NCBI RefSeq assembly: GCF_003352065.1
Contig: NZ_CP025803.1
Coordinates: 3,513,574-3,577,573 of the forward strand
Direction of reading: 5' to 3'
DNA: 64,000 nucleotides
Origin: Sulfitobacter sp. SK011
GTDB taxonomy: Bacteria; Pseudomonadota; Alphaproteobacteria; Rhodobacterales; Rhodobacteraceae
The position numbers were made by a program, and so were the translations under genes. How positions within the stretch are numbered: position 1 is the first letter of the stretch; each line of letters opens with the position of its first letter. Of the stretch, positions 54,673 through 62,660 are shown piece by piece. The notes under the pieces were generated by a model, which was given only the letters and a program-made list of their open reading frames with translations, did not search any database and was not told where the DNA came from.

Positions 54673-55509
54673 TCAGTGAAAGCTTGCTTGAAAGCTGGTC
54701 GCCGTGAGCGATACATGCGCATCAAGCGGCGGGCGCAACTCGAAGGCCTTGGGCGTTCGTGCGAAGTTCCAGAGGCGAAACAGGCACCATTCCTCGCGCC
54801 GTTCATCTGCCACTGCAAGCTCATTGCGCGAGATATGGAACGGCGTGCGTTCCCACCCATTTGTGGTTTTGACCTCGATCAGGCGCTGCCGCCCGTCTGC
54901 ATCGAAACTGGCAATATCGTAGCCTGCGCCATCCCCGTCTTCTTCCGAAACCCAGCGGATTTGCTGCGCAAGATCCTCTCGCCCCACTGCCGTCAGAGCG
55001 TCACGCTCGTACTTCAAGACGCGCTCTTCCCCGGCCTTGCCAAGGGCGCGGTTGCGTTCATCCCGCGCGGCCACGTCGAACTTTCGGGCGATGTGGAGCA
55101 TCTGCTCAAGCTCGTCCGGCGGCGGTTGGTTGGTCAAGGTCGGTGCAGGCCCGACCCAGAGTTGCGCCGCCTCGGCCAAGCCTTCCATCGGCCGGGAAGA
55201 AAGGGAACGATGCGCCCAGTCTGGGTTCATCGCCAACCAGCGTGCGACGGCGTCGATCAAACTGCCCTGGAAGTTGAACGCCGGTTTGTACCCGGTGATC
55301 CATACTTCACCGAGCCCCTTGAGCACAGCGCTGATGTTCTGATGTTTGAACTCAACCGACCCTTCCGAACGGTTGTTGAGGAGCGGCAGAAGCTGCCGCC
55401 GATGCTCCGCTTTGTTGTAGGGACGGCCTGTCACATCGTCAGCCAACATCGCGAAATAGTCCGCGACGATCAGGTCATTCTCTGCATCTGTCCACGCTTG
55501 GCTCGACAT
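54673..55509 (-). CDS. DUF3883-domain protein (PD-(D/E)XK-like)
   Basis: 278 residues. The N-terminal 90 residues (WTDAENDLIVADYFAMLADD, YNKAEHRRQLLPLLNNRSEG, VEFKHQNISAVLKGLG) look like a wHTH-like DNA- or partner-binding domain. The C-terminal DUF3883 domain has AGYDIASFDADGRQRLIEVKTT, in which Asp and Glu-x-Lys form a restriction-endonuclease-like active site. Related domains occur in defence proteins and in stand-alone genes; substrate unknown. Start ATG 55509. It stands alone next to an integrase unit. Confidence 0.85.
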   Translation of the reverse strand: MSSQAWTDAENDLIVADYFAMLADDVTGRPYNKAEHRRQLLPLLNNRSEGSVEFKHQNISAVLKGLGEVWITGYKPAFNFQGSLIDAVARWLAMNPDWAHRSLSSRPMEGLAEAAQLWVGPAPTLTNQPPPDELEQMLHIARKFDVAARDERNRALGKAGEERVLKYERDALTAVGREDLAQQIRWVSEEDGDGAGYDIASFDADGRQRLIEVKTTNGWERTPFHISRNELAVADERREEWCLFRLWNFARTPKAFELRPPLDAHVSLTATSFQASFH

Positions 55510-55741
55510 TGCGCCAGGCTAGGGCAAGGTATGTCTGATGTCACGAAGACACAGGATGCAGACTTTCACTGCGGTAGGCTCCAAGGTCGGCTGCGCGGAC
55601 AAAACGGCCGTTTGCCAACTTAATACGAATGGCTGCTCTCTGATGGTTTGCGAACTTTGGGCGCGAGGGTGAGTGCGAGGCTCAAAACCAGTTTTGACAT
55701 TGTGATGTGTTCCCTTTGTTAGCCAACACTACTTTCCAAAG

Positions 55742-56491
55742 TTAAATAATCCTCGTGCCGATCCAAATGGTCGCAAGCAAAACTGGTTGGTGACACAGGT
55801 AAACCGCCAAGCTGTTCCGCCCCGGCCAGGTCATCGCGTTTGCGAGCCACGTGGTCTGCACGTGCCCGAAGATGCCGCGCATCGGCACTAGCTTGGCAAA
55901 TGCCATTCCCATCAGAAACGGCGCGAGCCAAGGCACTAAAGGCAGGAAATCCAGAGAGGGGCGCACTGTGGTGCCAAGTCCTGTCCAAGCCAGCCAAGGG
56001 GACGCGAAGACCTGTCGGCCCAGATACGCGTCCGCGACCAAGACAAGACAGGTTGATCCGATCAACGCCCATCCAGGCGCTGCGATCACGAGGACGCCAA
56101 TTATGCTACAGGCGGCAATGACGTGCAAAATGCCGAAATAGATGTAGCTCTCTGGGAAGGCGATATAGCTTCCCATGCTGACCAAAAGTGCCGCGAGCAC
56201 AAGCATCCCCAGCCGTTTGGCCCACGCATGGAACCGCAAGCCGGGCCCATGCGCGACAATCAGACTGACGCCCGACAAAAACAGGAAAGAGCCGGCGATG
56301 ACGCGCGCAAACACAGCCCACCCGCCTGTCATTGTGAACCCACTTGGCAAGATACCAAAGATCTCGAGATCGCGGGCAAAATGGAACACGACCATTGCCA
56401 ACAAGGCCACTGTGCGGCTGGCATCGAGCCACAGCAACCTGTCGGCCCCCTCGGACGAAACATGTGTGTTGTGATCCGGAAGACATGTCAC
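55742..56491 (-). CDS. DUF1624 / heparan-alpha-glucosaminide acetyltransferase-like membrane protein
   Basis: 249 residues with about seven membrane segments. The start WLDASRTVALLAMVVFHFARDLEIFG carries the D-x-x-R and His characteristic of DUF1624/HGSNAT-type transmembrane acyltransferases, and FLFLSGVSLIVAHG and the C-terminal GRNSLAVYLCHQPVLLA also fit. Acyl group and acceptor are unknown. The only plausible start is GTG 56491. It lies 59 bases after the glycine-zipper gene and could be part of the same long run. Confidence 0.82.
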   Translation of the reverse strand: MTCLPDHNTHVSSEGADRLLWLDASRTVALLAMVVFHFARDLEIFGILPSGFTMTGGWAVFARVIAGSFLFLSGVSLIVAHGPGLRFHAWAKRLGMLVLAALLVSMGSYIAFPESYIYFGILHVIAACSIIGVLVIAAPGWALIGSTCLVLVADAYLGRQVFASPWLAWTGLGTTVRPSLDFLPLVPWLAPFLMGMAFAKLVPMRGIFGHVQTTWLANAMTWPGRNSLAVYLCHQPVLLATIWIGTRII

Positions 56492-56550
56492 AGAAAGACC
56501 GCTCCTAAGCTTTCTGGGCCAAAATCAATCGCTTTGCTACCACTTCGCCA

Positions 56551-56859
56551 TCACTCCGCAGCCGCCAAACTATCCATGAACGTGACGCATTCGTCAGCGC
56601 TTCCAACCATAGCTTCGGGGCTAACCGATCCCGCCGCAGCTGCGACGTCCGCCGCAGCGCGGTTGAGCACTTGGTCGACTTGCTCTGCCGTCAACAGACC
56701 TTCCTCTTGTGCGGCCGTCACTGTTGAGCAGATGCCCGCTGACAAGCCAGTGGCGATGCCCACACCGGCGGCCGTTCCACCGATCACCGCACTGCCGATC
56801 AGGGCACCGGCGATGGCTCCGACGACGAGGCCACCAATGCCGATCAATAACTTTCCCAT
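56551..56859 (-). CDS. glycine-zipper membrane protein
   Basis: 102 residues. The first 50 are a Gly/Ala-rich hydrophobic region with repeated G-x-x-x-G spacing (LLIGIGGLVVGAIAGALIGS, TAAGVGIATGLSAG), typical of glycine-zipper proteins that pack helices in a membrane. The rest is acidic and helical (EEGLLTAEQVDQVLNRAAAD, two Cys). It may be an inner- or outer-membrane oligomer. Not recognised beyond this. Thirteen bases after the previous gene. Confidence 0.65.
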   Translation of the reverse strand: MGKLLIGIGGLVVGAIAGALIGSAVIGGTAAGVGIATGLSAGICSTVTAAQEEGLLTAEQVDQVLNRAAADVAAAAGSVSPEAMVGSADECVTFMDSLAAAE

Positions 56860-56872
56860 TATTTTTACTTAC

Positions 56873-57058
56873 TTAAGCACCCGAGCCGTATGGCCAGATG
56901 ATGTTGAGAATAAAAAGCAGCACAAACAGGATGATAAACTGGATGCCGTTCCGTTTGCCTTTAGACATCTCGGAAAAGGGCGCGATATGCTGCATGCCCC
57001 AAATTACGGAATAAAGGATGATAGCCGTCACGATGATGTGTGGGATATCGAATTGCAT
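56873..57058 (-). CDS. small two-segment membrane protein
   Basis: 61 residues with two hydrophobic segments (IPHIIVTAIILYSVIWGM and IQFIILFVLLFILNIIW) separated by a basic loop SEMSKGKRNG, which predicts both ends outside and the loop in the cytoplasm. No family recognised. Fifteen bases after the 89-residue membrane gene and thirteen before the glycine-zipper gene, so co-transcribed. Confidence 0.6.
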   Translation of the reverse strand: MQFDIPHIIVTAIILYSVIWGMQHIAPFSEMSKGKRNGIQFIILFVLLFILNIIWPYGSGA

Positions 57059-57073
57059 GGCTTCTTCCTTCGA

Positions 57074-57343
57074 TCAGGCCTTTTTGCGTGAAAAAGCGCG
57101 GCACAGTGCCATGAGAATAAAAAGGTTGATTGCCGGTGCAAGGGCCGCCAACCATGGCTTGAGGCCGTCCGATACACCGTCCAGCAAGGAAACCCATGGC
57201 AGACCCAGCGGGATCAAGAAGACCCCGGACAGCGGATCACGCTCCTGACCGAAAAGCCCGAAGGTCCCGATCAGGAGCAACGCGAGAGCCACGAGGTAAC
57301 AAGCTCCAACGGTCCGAATGGTCCATTTGCAAAGAAATGCCAT
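57074..57343 (-). CDS. small membrane protein
   Basis: 89 residues, two hydrophobic segments (VGACYLVALALLLIGTFGLF and LAALAPAINLFILMALCR) with a short middle part containing PLGLPWVSLLDGVSDGLKPW, and a basic end FSRKKA. The layout resembles small YeiH/DUF-type membrane proteins but no name is justified. It starts nine bases after the lipoprotein gene stop, so the two are co-transcribed. Confidence 0.6.
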   Translation of the reverse strand: MAFLCKWTIRTVGACYLVALALLLIGTFGLFGQERDPLSGVFLIPLGLPWVSLLDGVSDGLKPWLAALAPAINLFILMALCRAFSRKKA

Positions 57344-57352
57344 GCCTTAAGT

Positions 57353-57667
57353 TCAGTTGGCGAATTCGCTGAACACCGTGACGCTTCCATCGCTTTCGCT
57401 CCGGCAGCTCAGATTCTGGCCGCCGACATCCAGTACAAGAAGCGCCCCGCCACCGGTACGAATGCGCTCTGCGATATTGATGTCCTTTGCGGGAAAGCCC
57501 GTCATGCGCGCAGCTTGATTGATGCATGGCGCTGTCATGGCGTCGAATTGCGCATCGCTTCCGCTCAGCCCATCATTCACAGATGGTCCTCCGCCGGTGG
57601 TTTCGACGCAGCCAGCCAGCGCAGCAAGCACCGCGCCACCGATCATGATCTTGAATTTGCTGTCCAT
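57353..57667 (-). CDS. lipoprotein with Cys-pair mini-domain
   Basis: 104 residues. Lipoprotein signal peptide MDSKFKIMIGGAVLAALAGC with the modified Cys at 20. The mature domain, about 60 residues, follows the pattern C-x(3)-A-A ... F-P ... D-I-N ... L-V-L-D-V-G-G-x(3)-L-S-C-R-x(3)-D-G-x-V. This resembles the repeats of the secreted protein at 61364, with two cysteines at matching places. No known function. Confidence 0.65.
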   Translation of the reverse strand: MDSKFKIMIGGAVLAALAGCVETTGGGPSVNDGLSGSDAQFDAMTAPCINQAARMTGFPAKDINIAERIRTGGGALLVLDVGGQNLSCRSESDGSVTVFSEFAN

Positions 57668-57709
57668 TGTAGTGGCTTCCTCTTTCTGAGTTTTCTTTAG
57701 GCGTTGCGA

Positions 57710-58786
57710 TTATTCGATCCCGAAAATCACGTTGTATGACGTGGTTGATCCACCCCGGTTGATCACTTCGATCACGTGATCGCCTGTTTGCCAAAGCTGC
57801 CCGCGGTATTCGTCCGCCGATGGCGTTTGGTCGAGCAGGAAACTATTGTCGGGGTTTAAGATCTGGTAGGATATATCCGGGCCTTGTGCGGCGACCCGCA
57901 CGTAGAGGTTTTGACCGTTGGCAGCACCAAGCACATAGCGGCGCGATTCACCCGCTGCGAGCGATCCGGTCATTTCCGTGCCTGTGCTCCCAGACGGGAA
58001 GCGAACGGTCACGGTGGACGTGCTGTCACCGGAACTTCCGGCAGAGGAGGAGGACGAATTGTTCATTCCGGCCGAGGGATCGTTGCTCCCCTCAACAAGG
58101 AAGTCACCTGCCGCCCACCCTTCGGAACCGGGATCAGCCAACGTGGCAACGCGACACCAACGGCGACCTTCTGCCATCCGACAACCAAGGTTGCGGACAT
58201 TTTGGCCATTGTTGAGGCGTGTGACCACCCCCGCACTCGATGACGGTGAGGCGCGCAGGTTCAGCCCGCCACCGCCTGATGTCGAGACCCGGTAGAAGTC
58301 AGGTCCTCCTGCCAATCCGTCAGCGAAGTCCGAACCACCAGTATCACTGGCGGACCCCTCAACACTGATGACGATCTCGTAGTTCGACACCTCGTCGCGG
58401 CGCGCAGCACTGCGCATCATGTAGACAGAGACGGAGTATTCCCCTGAAACCGGCAGTTCCCCGTCGAAATAGTTGATATCAGGCACCATCGCACCAGTGA
58501 ATTGGCTATTGGCCAGGGCCTCGTCTCCGGGGCCGGTGCCTGGGGCGTAGACGTTAAAGTATGTGGCCAAGTTCGATGGGTCCATTCGAATTTTCAGCCG
58601 CTGACCTGCTTCGGCACCGATGGTATACAGCACGCTTTCTTCGCCGGTGATCGAGTCGTTTATAGCGGTGCCGGATGTTCCGGCGGCGAAACGGACTTGC
58701 TCTGTCCGCATATCGCTTTGTGCGGTGGCGACGGCAGGCAACGCCAGCGTCATGGCGAAGGTGAGTGCAACAAGTGATTTTTTCAT
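57710..58786 (-). CDS. secreted SH3-domain protein with repeated beta domains
   Basis: 358 residues. Signal peptide MKKSLVALTFAMTLALPAVA, cut near ATAQ. Residues about 25-140 and 265-358 are two similar beta-rich domains (VRFAAGTSGTAINDSITGEESVLYTIGAEAGQRLKIRM and VRFPSGSTGTEMTGSLAAGESRRYVLGAANGQNLYVRV), each of the PPC/C-terminal-peptidase type. Between them lies a bacterial SH3 domain (LNLRASPSSSAGVVTRLNNGQNV ... RRWCRVATLADPGSEGW) that may bind peptidoglycan. Periplasmic or cell-surface role inferred. Confidence 0.75.
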   Translation of the reverse strand: MKKSLVALTFAMTLALPAVATAQSDMRTEQVRFAAGTSGTAINDSITGEESVLYTIGAEAGQRLKIRMDPSNLATYFNVYAPGTGPGDEALANSQFTGAMVPDINYFDGELPVSGEYSVSVYMMRSAARRDEVSNYEIVISVEGSASDTGGSDFADGLAGGPDFYRVSTSGGGGLNLRASPSSSAGVVTRLNNGQNVRNLGCRMAEGRRWCRVATLADPGSEGWAAGDFLVEGSNDPSAGMNNSSSSSAGSSGDSTSTVTVRFPSGSTGTEMTGSLAAGESRRYVLGAANGQNLYVRVAAQGPDISYQILNPDNSFLLDQTPSADEYRGQLWQTGDHVIEVINRGGSTTSYNVIFGIE

Positions 58787-58921
58787 GTGCAGGGGTCCTT
58801 TTGGTGAAGAGGGGTTAGCTGCGGATACGAATAGAGGAATGCATGAAGGGCATCGCGATTTCGTCAGGCCGACAGCATCGGGTGAAGAGGAAGAAATCAA
58901 GACGATGCTTGGCAGTTTGCG

Positions 58922-60523
58922 TCATTGAGCGGACTCGAATTGAAGAAGCGTGAACGTCCCGTCGTCATTGGACGTCAGGATCAAGTGCCCCGCATCATCA
59001 ATTTGTGCCGAGGTTGTCGTACCCAACCAACCGACATACGCGTCCGACCTAGAATCCGGTGGGCAGGCCGCTTTTGTCATCGGGCCCGGCGTGATCGTGA
59101 GTGTCATTTTATCAAGGTTCCAACCGCCAAGCAGTCGGTTGCAATCCGCTTGCGCGGCGAAATCCCCCGGTTCGACAAACGTGATCGAGTAGCGATCCGG
59201 CTGCATCGCCTGCTCGCCCGTTTCAGGATCCGCCACAGAGATCAATCTCCATTCCGTATCAACAAGACTTTCCCGAAGCGCAGCGGCGGCGGCTATTAGG
59301 GGATCTGGCAGGACACCCCCATCAACAAGGGCTTGCGAAACGACCTGAGCGCCCAAGCCCATGATGTTCTGAGAGCTTGTCGCCCAGCCAACCAAAGAGA
59401 TCCCTTGTTCGCTGAACTCGACAACTTCGGACTGAAACCCAAGCGTTTGCCCACCGTGTCCCCAAACGCCCGGAGCCTTTTCTGCCAGTCCAATGCCATA
59501 TGCCGGGATGCCGGGGCTTCCTGTAGGAACCGTATCCTGCATGACATCAAACGTGTCGGGCACCCTGAACAGCGCATCGCTCATCAGCGCTTGGATGAAC
59601 ACATGCATGTCTGCGGCGGTAGAAACAACGGCACCCGCTGCAGCCCCCTGCGACATGTTCCAGTCGGTCGTTTCAACATCAAACGGCATGGCCAGGAAAG
59701 CCCGCGGCAGACCCATTTCCGGGGTCGGCACGTCACTGCCGAAGAAGGTGTCATCCATCTCAAGCGGATCGAAAATCCGCGTCTTGAACACATCGGCCAG
59801 GTTCTGGCCTTCGATGCGTTTGATAATCAACCCAAGCAGGATGAACCCCGTGTTGCTGTAGGACCACTGACCGTCCGCGCCGGGTGAGAATGATGGTGCG
59901 CCGTGGTCGATCGCGAACTCTACCAGCTCTGTCATCGTGTAGCCACGCTTCAACGCGGCGGGATCGGCAATGTCGCCTTCCATGATGCCGGGCGACCCAT
60001 CTGGTGCATTGTCCGTATAGCTGAAGACACCAGACGTGTGGTTTGCCAATTGCCGCAGCGTGATGACGTCCCCGTTCGGCAAGGCATTGGCTACCTCCGG
60101 CAGGTGAACAGAAAGGAGATCGTCAAGTGAAAGCGCGCCTTCTTCCTGCAATTGCAGAATAACGGCCGCCGTCATCATCTTGGTGTTGCTGCCGATCTGA
60201 AACGCCATGTCGCAAGAAATCGGTTGACCGGCCTCCGGATCGGCCACGCCAGCGGCCCGCGCATAGGTCCAATCGGGCGCTTGCAGGGACAAAACAGCAC
60301 CGGGTGCCGCGCCAAAAGCCGCGCTGAGCGGGCCTTCTGTATCAACGGCGGCGGTCAGAACGCCATCCAAAGCCTCGGCAACGCTCATGGGAACCGCCGC
60401 ATCTGTCGGACAGGTCGTGATGTCGACAGCATAGGCCGATGTTGCGAACAGCATCAGAGGCACGGAGGCAGCGCGCGTCAGATGCGAGCCATTTATGGGG
60501 AAACACTTCACGATATGTGACAT
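58922..60523 (-). CDS. secreted serine hydrolase (beta-lactamase fold) with C-terminal META domain
   Basis: 533 residues. Signal peptide at the N-terminus (MSHIVKCFPIN... LFATSAYA). The class C beta-lactamase/DD-peptidase-like domain has Ser112-x-x-Lys in GSNTKMMTA, Tyr in WSYSNTGF and HGGQTLGF near residue 390. The last 110 residues form a META/HslJ domain (TEWRLISVADPETG, ADCNRLLGGWN) that elsewhere is a separate heat-shock lipoprotein. The fusion is unusual. Probable esterase, amidase or peptidase outside the cytoplasm. Start ATG 60523; the frame is open further but senseless. Confidence 0.85.
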   Translation of the reverse strand: MSHIVKCFPINGSHLTRAASVPLMLFATSAYAVDITTCPTDAAVPMSVAEALDGVLTAAVDTEGPLSAAFGAAPGAVLSLQAPDWTYARAAGVADPEAGQPISCDMAFQIGSNTKMMTAAVILQLQEEGALSLDDLLSVHLPEVANALPNGDVITLRQLANHTSGVFSYTDNAPDGSPGIMEGDIADPAALKRGYTMTELVEFAIDHGAPSFSPGADGQWSYSNTGFILLGLIIKRIEGQNLADVFKTRIFDPLEMDDTFFGSDVPTPEMGLPRAFLAMPFDVETTDWNMSQGAAAGAVVSTAADMHVFIQALMSDALFRVPDTFDVMQDTVPTGSPGIPAYGIGLAEKAPGVWGHGGQTLGFQSEVVEFSEQGISLVGWATSSQNIMGLGAQVVSQALVDGGVLPDPLIAAAAALRESLVDTEWRLISVADPETGEQAMQPDRYSITFVEPGDFAAQADCNRLLGGWNLDKMTLTITPGPMTKAACPPDSRSDAYVGWLGTTTSAQIDDAGHLILTSNDDGTFTLLQFESAQ

Positions 60524-60547
60524 CCTAAGTGTTGAGATGAGTGTCAG

Positions 60548-60584
60548 GAAAAAAGCAGTGTGGCCCCCTTCAACGAAGGGGGCC
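60548..60584 (-). terminator. rho-independent terminator of the 60.6-kb lipoprotein gene
   Basis: On the minus strand GGCCCCCTTC pairs perfectly with GAAGGGGGCC (60562-60571 and 60575-60584) around a 3-base loop, followed by ACACTGC and a run of six T. It lies 7 bases after the stop at 60591, so it should end transcription of the upstream lipoprotein gene, splitting the envelope cluster into two units or permitting partial read-through. Confidence 0.85.
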
Positions 60585-60590
60585 GGAAGC

Positions 60591-60890
60591 TTAGCAGTCT
60601 TCCGCGGGAAGCATCCGCACAGACTGGTAGCGACCGTCACCAACAGTCATTTCTGCGCACGCCCCTGTGGACCGGTTAAACCAGTACTGTGTTAGGCCCT
60701 GCGTGCGGATCAATTCGTAGCCAAGGTTCTGGATACCCATCTCGGCTTGCCCGGCGCGCGCGCCTTGGAAAGACGAAAGATCCGAAGAGCTTCCGACGGC
60801 CGGAGTTCCCGAGGAGCCCGTGTCCTCGACGCAGGCCGCGAGCGGCAGAATTGCAATTGCTGCAAGTGTAGTTTTCAGTTTCCAGACCAT
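60591..60890 (-). CDS. small lipoprotein
   Basis: 99 residues. Lipoprotein signal peptide MVWKLKTTLAAIAILPLAAC, lipobox LAAC. The mature domain contains MGIQNLGYELIRTQGLTQYWFNRSTGACAEM and ends in GDGRYQSVRMLPAEDC, a compact beta pattern with the TGAC ... DGRY motif seen in many alphaproteobacterial exported proteins of unknown role. ATG 60890 has AAAGGA at the right distance; an ATG at 60905 lies in frame but without one. Terminator follows directly. Confidence 0.7.
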   Translation of the reverse strand: MVWKLKTTLAAIAILPLAACVEDTGSSGTPAVGSSSDLSSFQGARAGQAEMGIQNLGYELIRTQGLTQYWFNRSTGACAEMTVGDGRYQSVRMLPAEDC

Positions 60891-60975
60891 GACTTTTCCT
60901 TTCATGTGGCGGTTGACGTTTTTCCCCTCGATCTGGGATCGAGGGATGTTGGCGACTGCACGGATCATCAACCCT

Positions 60976-61335
60976 TCAGCCGGATTTGCGTCGGATCGTG
61001 CGGATTATCAGAAGTAGAATGGCAGCGCCGATCACTGCGGGAATGATCGAAGCAAGGATACTTGTCCCAACTTCGAAGCCGACCAACGGAAAGATAAAAC
61101 CCGCCAAAATCGACCCTCCAATTCCAATCAGGACATCGCCCCAAAAGCCGTATCCGCTTCCCTTGACGATCAGACCAGCAAGCCAACCGACGACAGCTCC
61201 TACCAGGATCATAATCGCCAAGCCGATCAGAAGACCGACGCCAGCCCCCACGGCCCTCGCTGCGTTGTCCTGAGCGACTGTGGGAGTGGCAGCCAACATC
61301 AGAAAAGGAATGAGTTGCGTCTTTTTCATCGTCAT
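60976..61335 (-). CDS. GlsB/YeaQ/YmgE-like membrane protein with added signal peptide
   Basis: 119 residues. After an N-terminal signal-like segment (MTMKKTQLIPFLMLAATPTVAQ) come a transglycosylase-associated (YeaQ/YmgE) module: VGWLAGLIVKGSGYGFWGDVLIGIGGSILAGFIF and a final membrane segment with basic tail RTIRRKSG. Typical YeaQ proteins are 80-85 residues and lack the signal; here an extra membrane segment VGLLIGLAIMILV is present. Stress-induced membrane role inferred. AAGGAATTA precedes ATG 61335. Confidence 0.75.
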   Translation of the reverse strand: MTMKKTQLIPFLMLAATPTVAQDNAARAVGAGVGLLIGLAIMILVGAVVGWLAGLIVKGSGYGFWGDVLIGIGGSILAGFIFPLVGFEVGTSILASIIPAVIGAAILLLIIRTIRRKSG

Positions 61336-61363
61336 TAATTCCTTGCCAGGCTCTGTGTTTGGA

Positions 61364-61927
61364 TCAGTTGCACGCTGGATAGAGATAGCGATTGGCCTCA
61401 GACACATCTGCAGGACAGTTGGTCGGTGCCGAGTGATACCAGTTTACCACCCGTGCGCCCGCCCTGTCGAAAGAGCACTGGAATGTCTGGCCAGATGTCG
61501 TGTTTCCGTTGACTGCATGTGTGCCGTCCATTCTTTGTCCCTCATAGGACAAAGAGGCTATGGCACTCGCAGAAACGTGAAGATGGTGCGCTGCGTATGT
61601 ATTGCAGGCGGACATCATTTCCGCTTCGCTCGCCTGAGCATTGCCGCGGCTTCCGCCGGAATGGTACCAGTTTACAACGTGGCTTCCGGATCTGTTAAAC
61701 GAGCACTGGAAAGTCTCGCCATATGTGGTGCTGCCATTGACCGCATGCGTACCGTCGACCCTCTGGCCCTCGTATTTCAGCGCGGCAATGTCACTGGTCG
61801 ACACATGCAAGTGATGCGCGGCGTATGAGTTGCAGGTGCTCATCATCTCAGCTTCGCTGGCAGCAAAGGCGCTTTGACCAACGCAGACAGACACAACCAG
61901 AACCGCTGTTTTGAAGATAAATTTCAT
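61364..61927 (-). CDS. secreted protein with tandem 68-residue duplication
   Basis: 187 residues. Signal peptide MKFIFKTAVLVVSVCVGQSA then two near-identical modules: SEAEMMSTCNSYAAHHLHVS ... KYEGQRVDGTHAVNGST ... TFQCSFNRSGSHVVNWYHSG, and SEAEMMSACNTYAAHHLHVS ... SYEGQRMDGTHAVNGNT ... TFQCSFDRAGARVVNWYHS. Each has two cysteines that probably bond. The C-terminus adds CPADVSEANRYLYPACN. No family is recognised; the same Cys pattern occurs in the lipoprotein at 57353. Confidence 0.75.
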   Translation of the reverse strand: MKFIFKTAVLVVSVCVGQSAFAASEAEMMSTCNSYAAHHLHVSTSDIAALKYEGQRVDGTHAVNGSTTYGETFQCSFNRSGSHVVNWYHSGGSRGNAQASEAEMMSACNTYAAHHLHVSASAIASLSYEGQRMDGTHAVNGNTTSGQTFQCSFDRAGARVVNWYHSAPTNCPADVSEANRYLYPACN

Positions 61928-61970
61928 TCCGTTCCTCCCAAAAAACGTTTATTTTCAATTCTCCATCGCT

Positions 61971-62660
61971 TCAAAAACGATAATTATAGCCGATCTGGAT
62001 TGTCTGCGCTTTGAAATCAATGTCGTCAAAGACGGCAGTTCCGCCCATCGCGCCAGACGTCAGTTTCAGGTTTGGCGTTTCGCGATAGCGATAGCCGATA
62101 TCAATCGTCCCGGATTGACCGACAGGAAAAGTCACGCCAAAGCCAATTTGATATGAAAAACCACCATCTGAGTCATTAAAATTGGCTGGACCTTGGCTGG
62201 AAACTACATATGCGTCGACACTGGTGTACCCGATCCCGCCCCCCACATAAGGTCGCCACGAGCTGTTCGTTTCAAAATCGTACCAAGCGTTGACCAACAG
62301 GGAGGTGGCTGACAAATCGCCGCTTGCATCTGTAGAAAACGGAGCGAGAAGTGTTAGTTCTGTTCCATCCACGTCTGAGTTCGAATAGGAAAGTTCAACC
62401 TCTGCACGGACGTTCGGAGCGACACGCGCACCAAGCACCAGACCTAGCGCAAATTCTCCGTTCGGATCGAAATCCTGTTTTGCAATGGCGGGTATACTTG
62501 AAAGTAGCGAAGCGTTTGCGCCTTTAGCGTCAACACCAATAACCGCACCGCCGAAACCGCCAACGTACATGTCTGTGAAGGCCATTTCGGCAGATCCGGC
62601 ACCTGGCGCAAGAACAGCAAGAAGCGTTATGAGATTTATGGCGCGCACTTTTTTCTCCAT
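61971..62660 (-). CDS. outer-membrane beta-barrel protein
   Basis: 229 residues. Signal peptide MEKKVRAINLITLLAVLAPG then AEMAFTDMYVGGFGGAVIGVD. Alternating strands (ALGLVLGARVAPNVRAEVEL, NAWYDFETNSSWRPYVGGGIGYTSV, YQIGFGVTFPVGQSGTIDIGYRYRE) end in the terminal aromatic QIGYNYRF, the Bam signal of outer-membrane barrels. Eight strands fit the OmpA/Opa-like porin family (OmpW/OMP_b-brl). First gene of the minus-strand envelope run. Confidence 0.82.
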   Translation of the reverse strand: MEKKVRAINLITLLAVLAPGAGSAEMAFTDMYVGGFGGAVIGVDAKGANASLLSSIPAIAKQDFDPNGEFALGLVLGARVAPNVRAEVELSYSNSDVDGTELTLLAPFSTDASGDLSATSLLVNAWYDFETNSSWRPYVGGGIGYTSVDAYVVSSQGPANFNDSDGGFSYQIGFGVTFPVGQSGTIDIGYRYRETPNLKLTSGAMGGTAVFDDIDFKAQTIQIGYNYRF

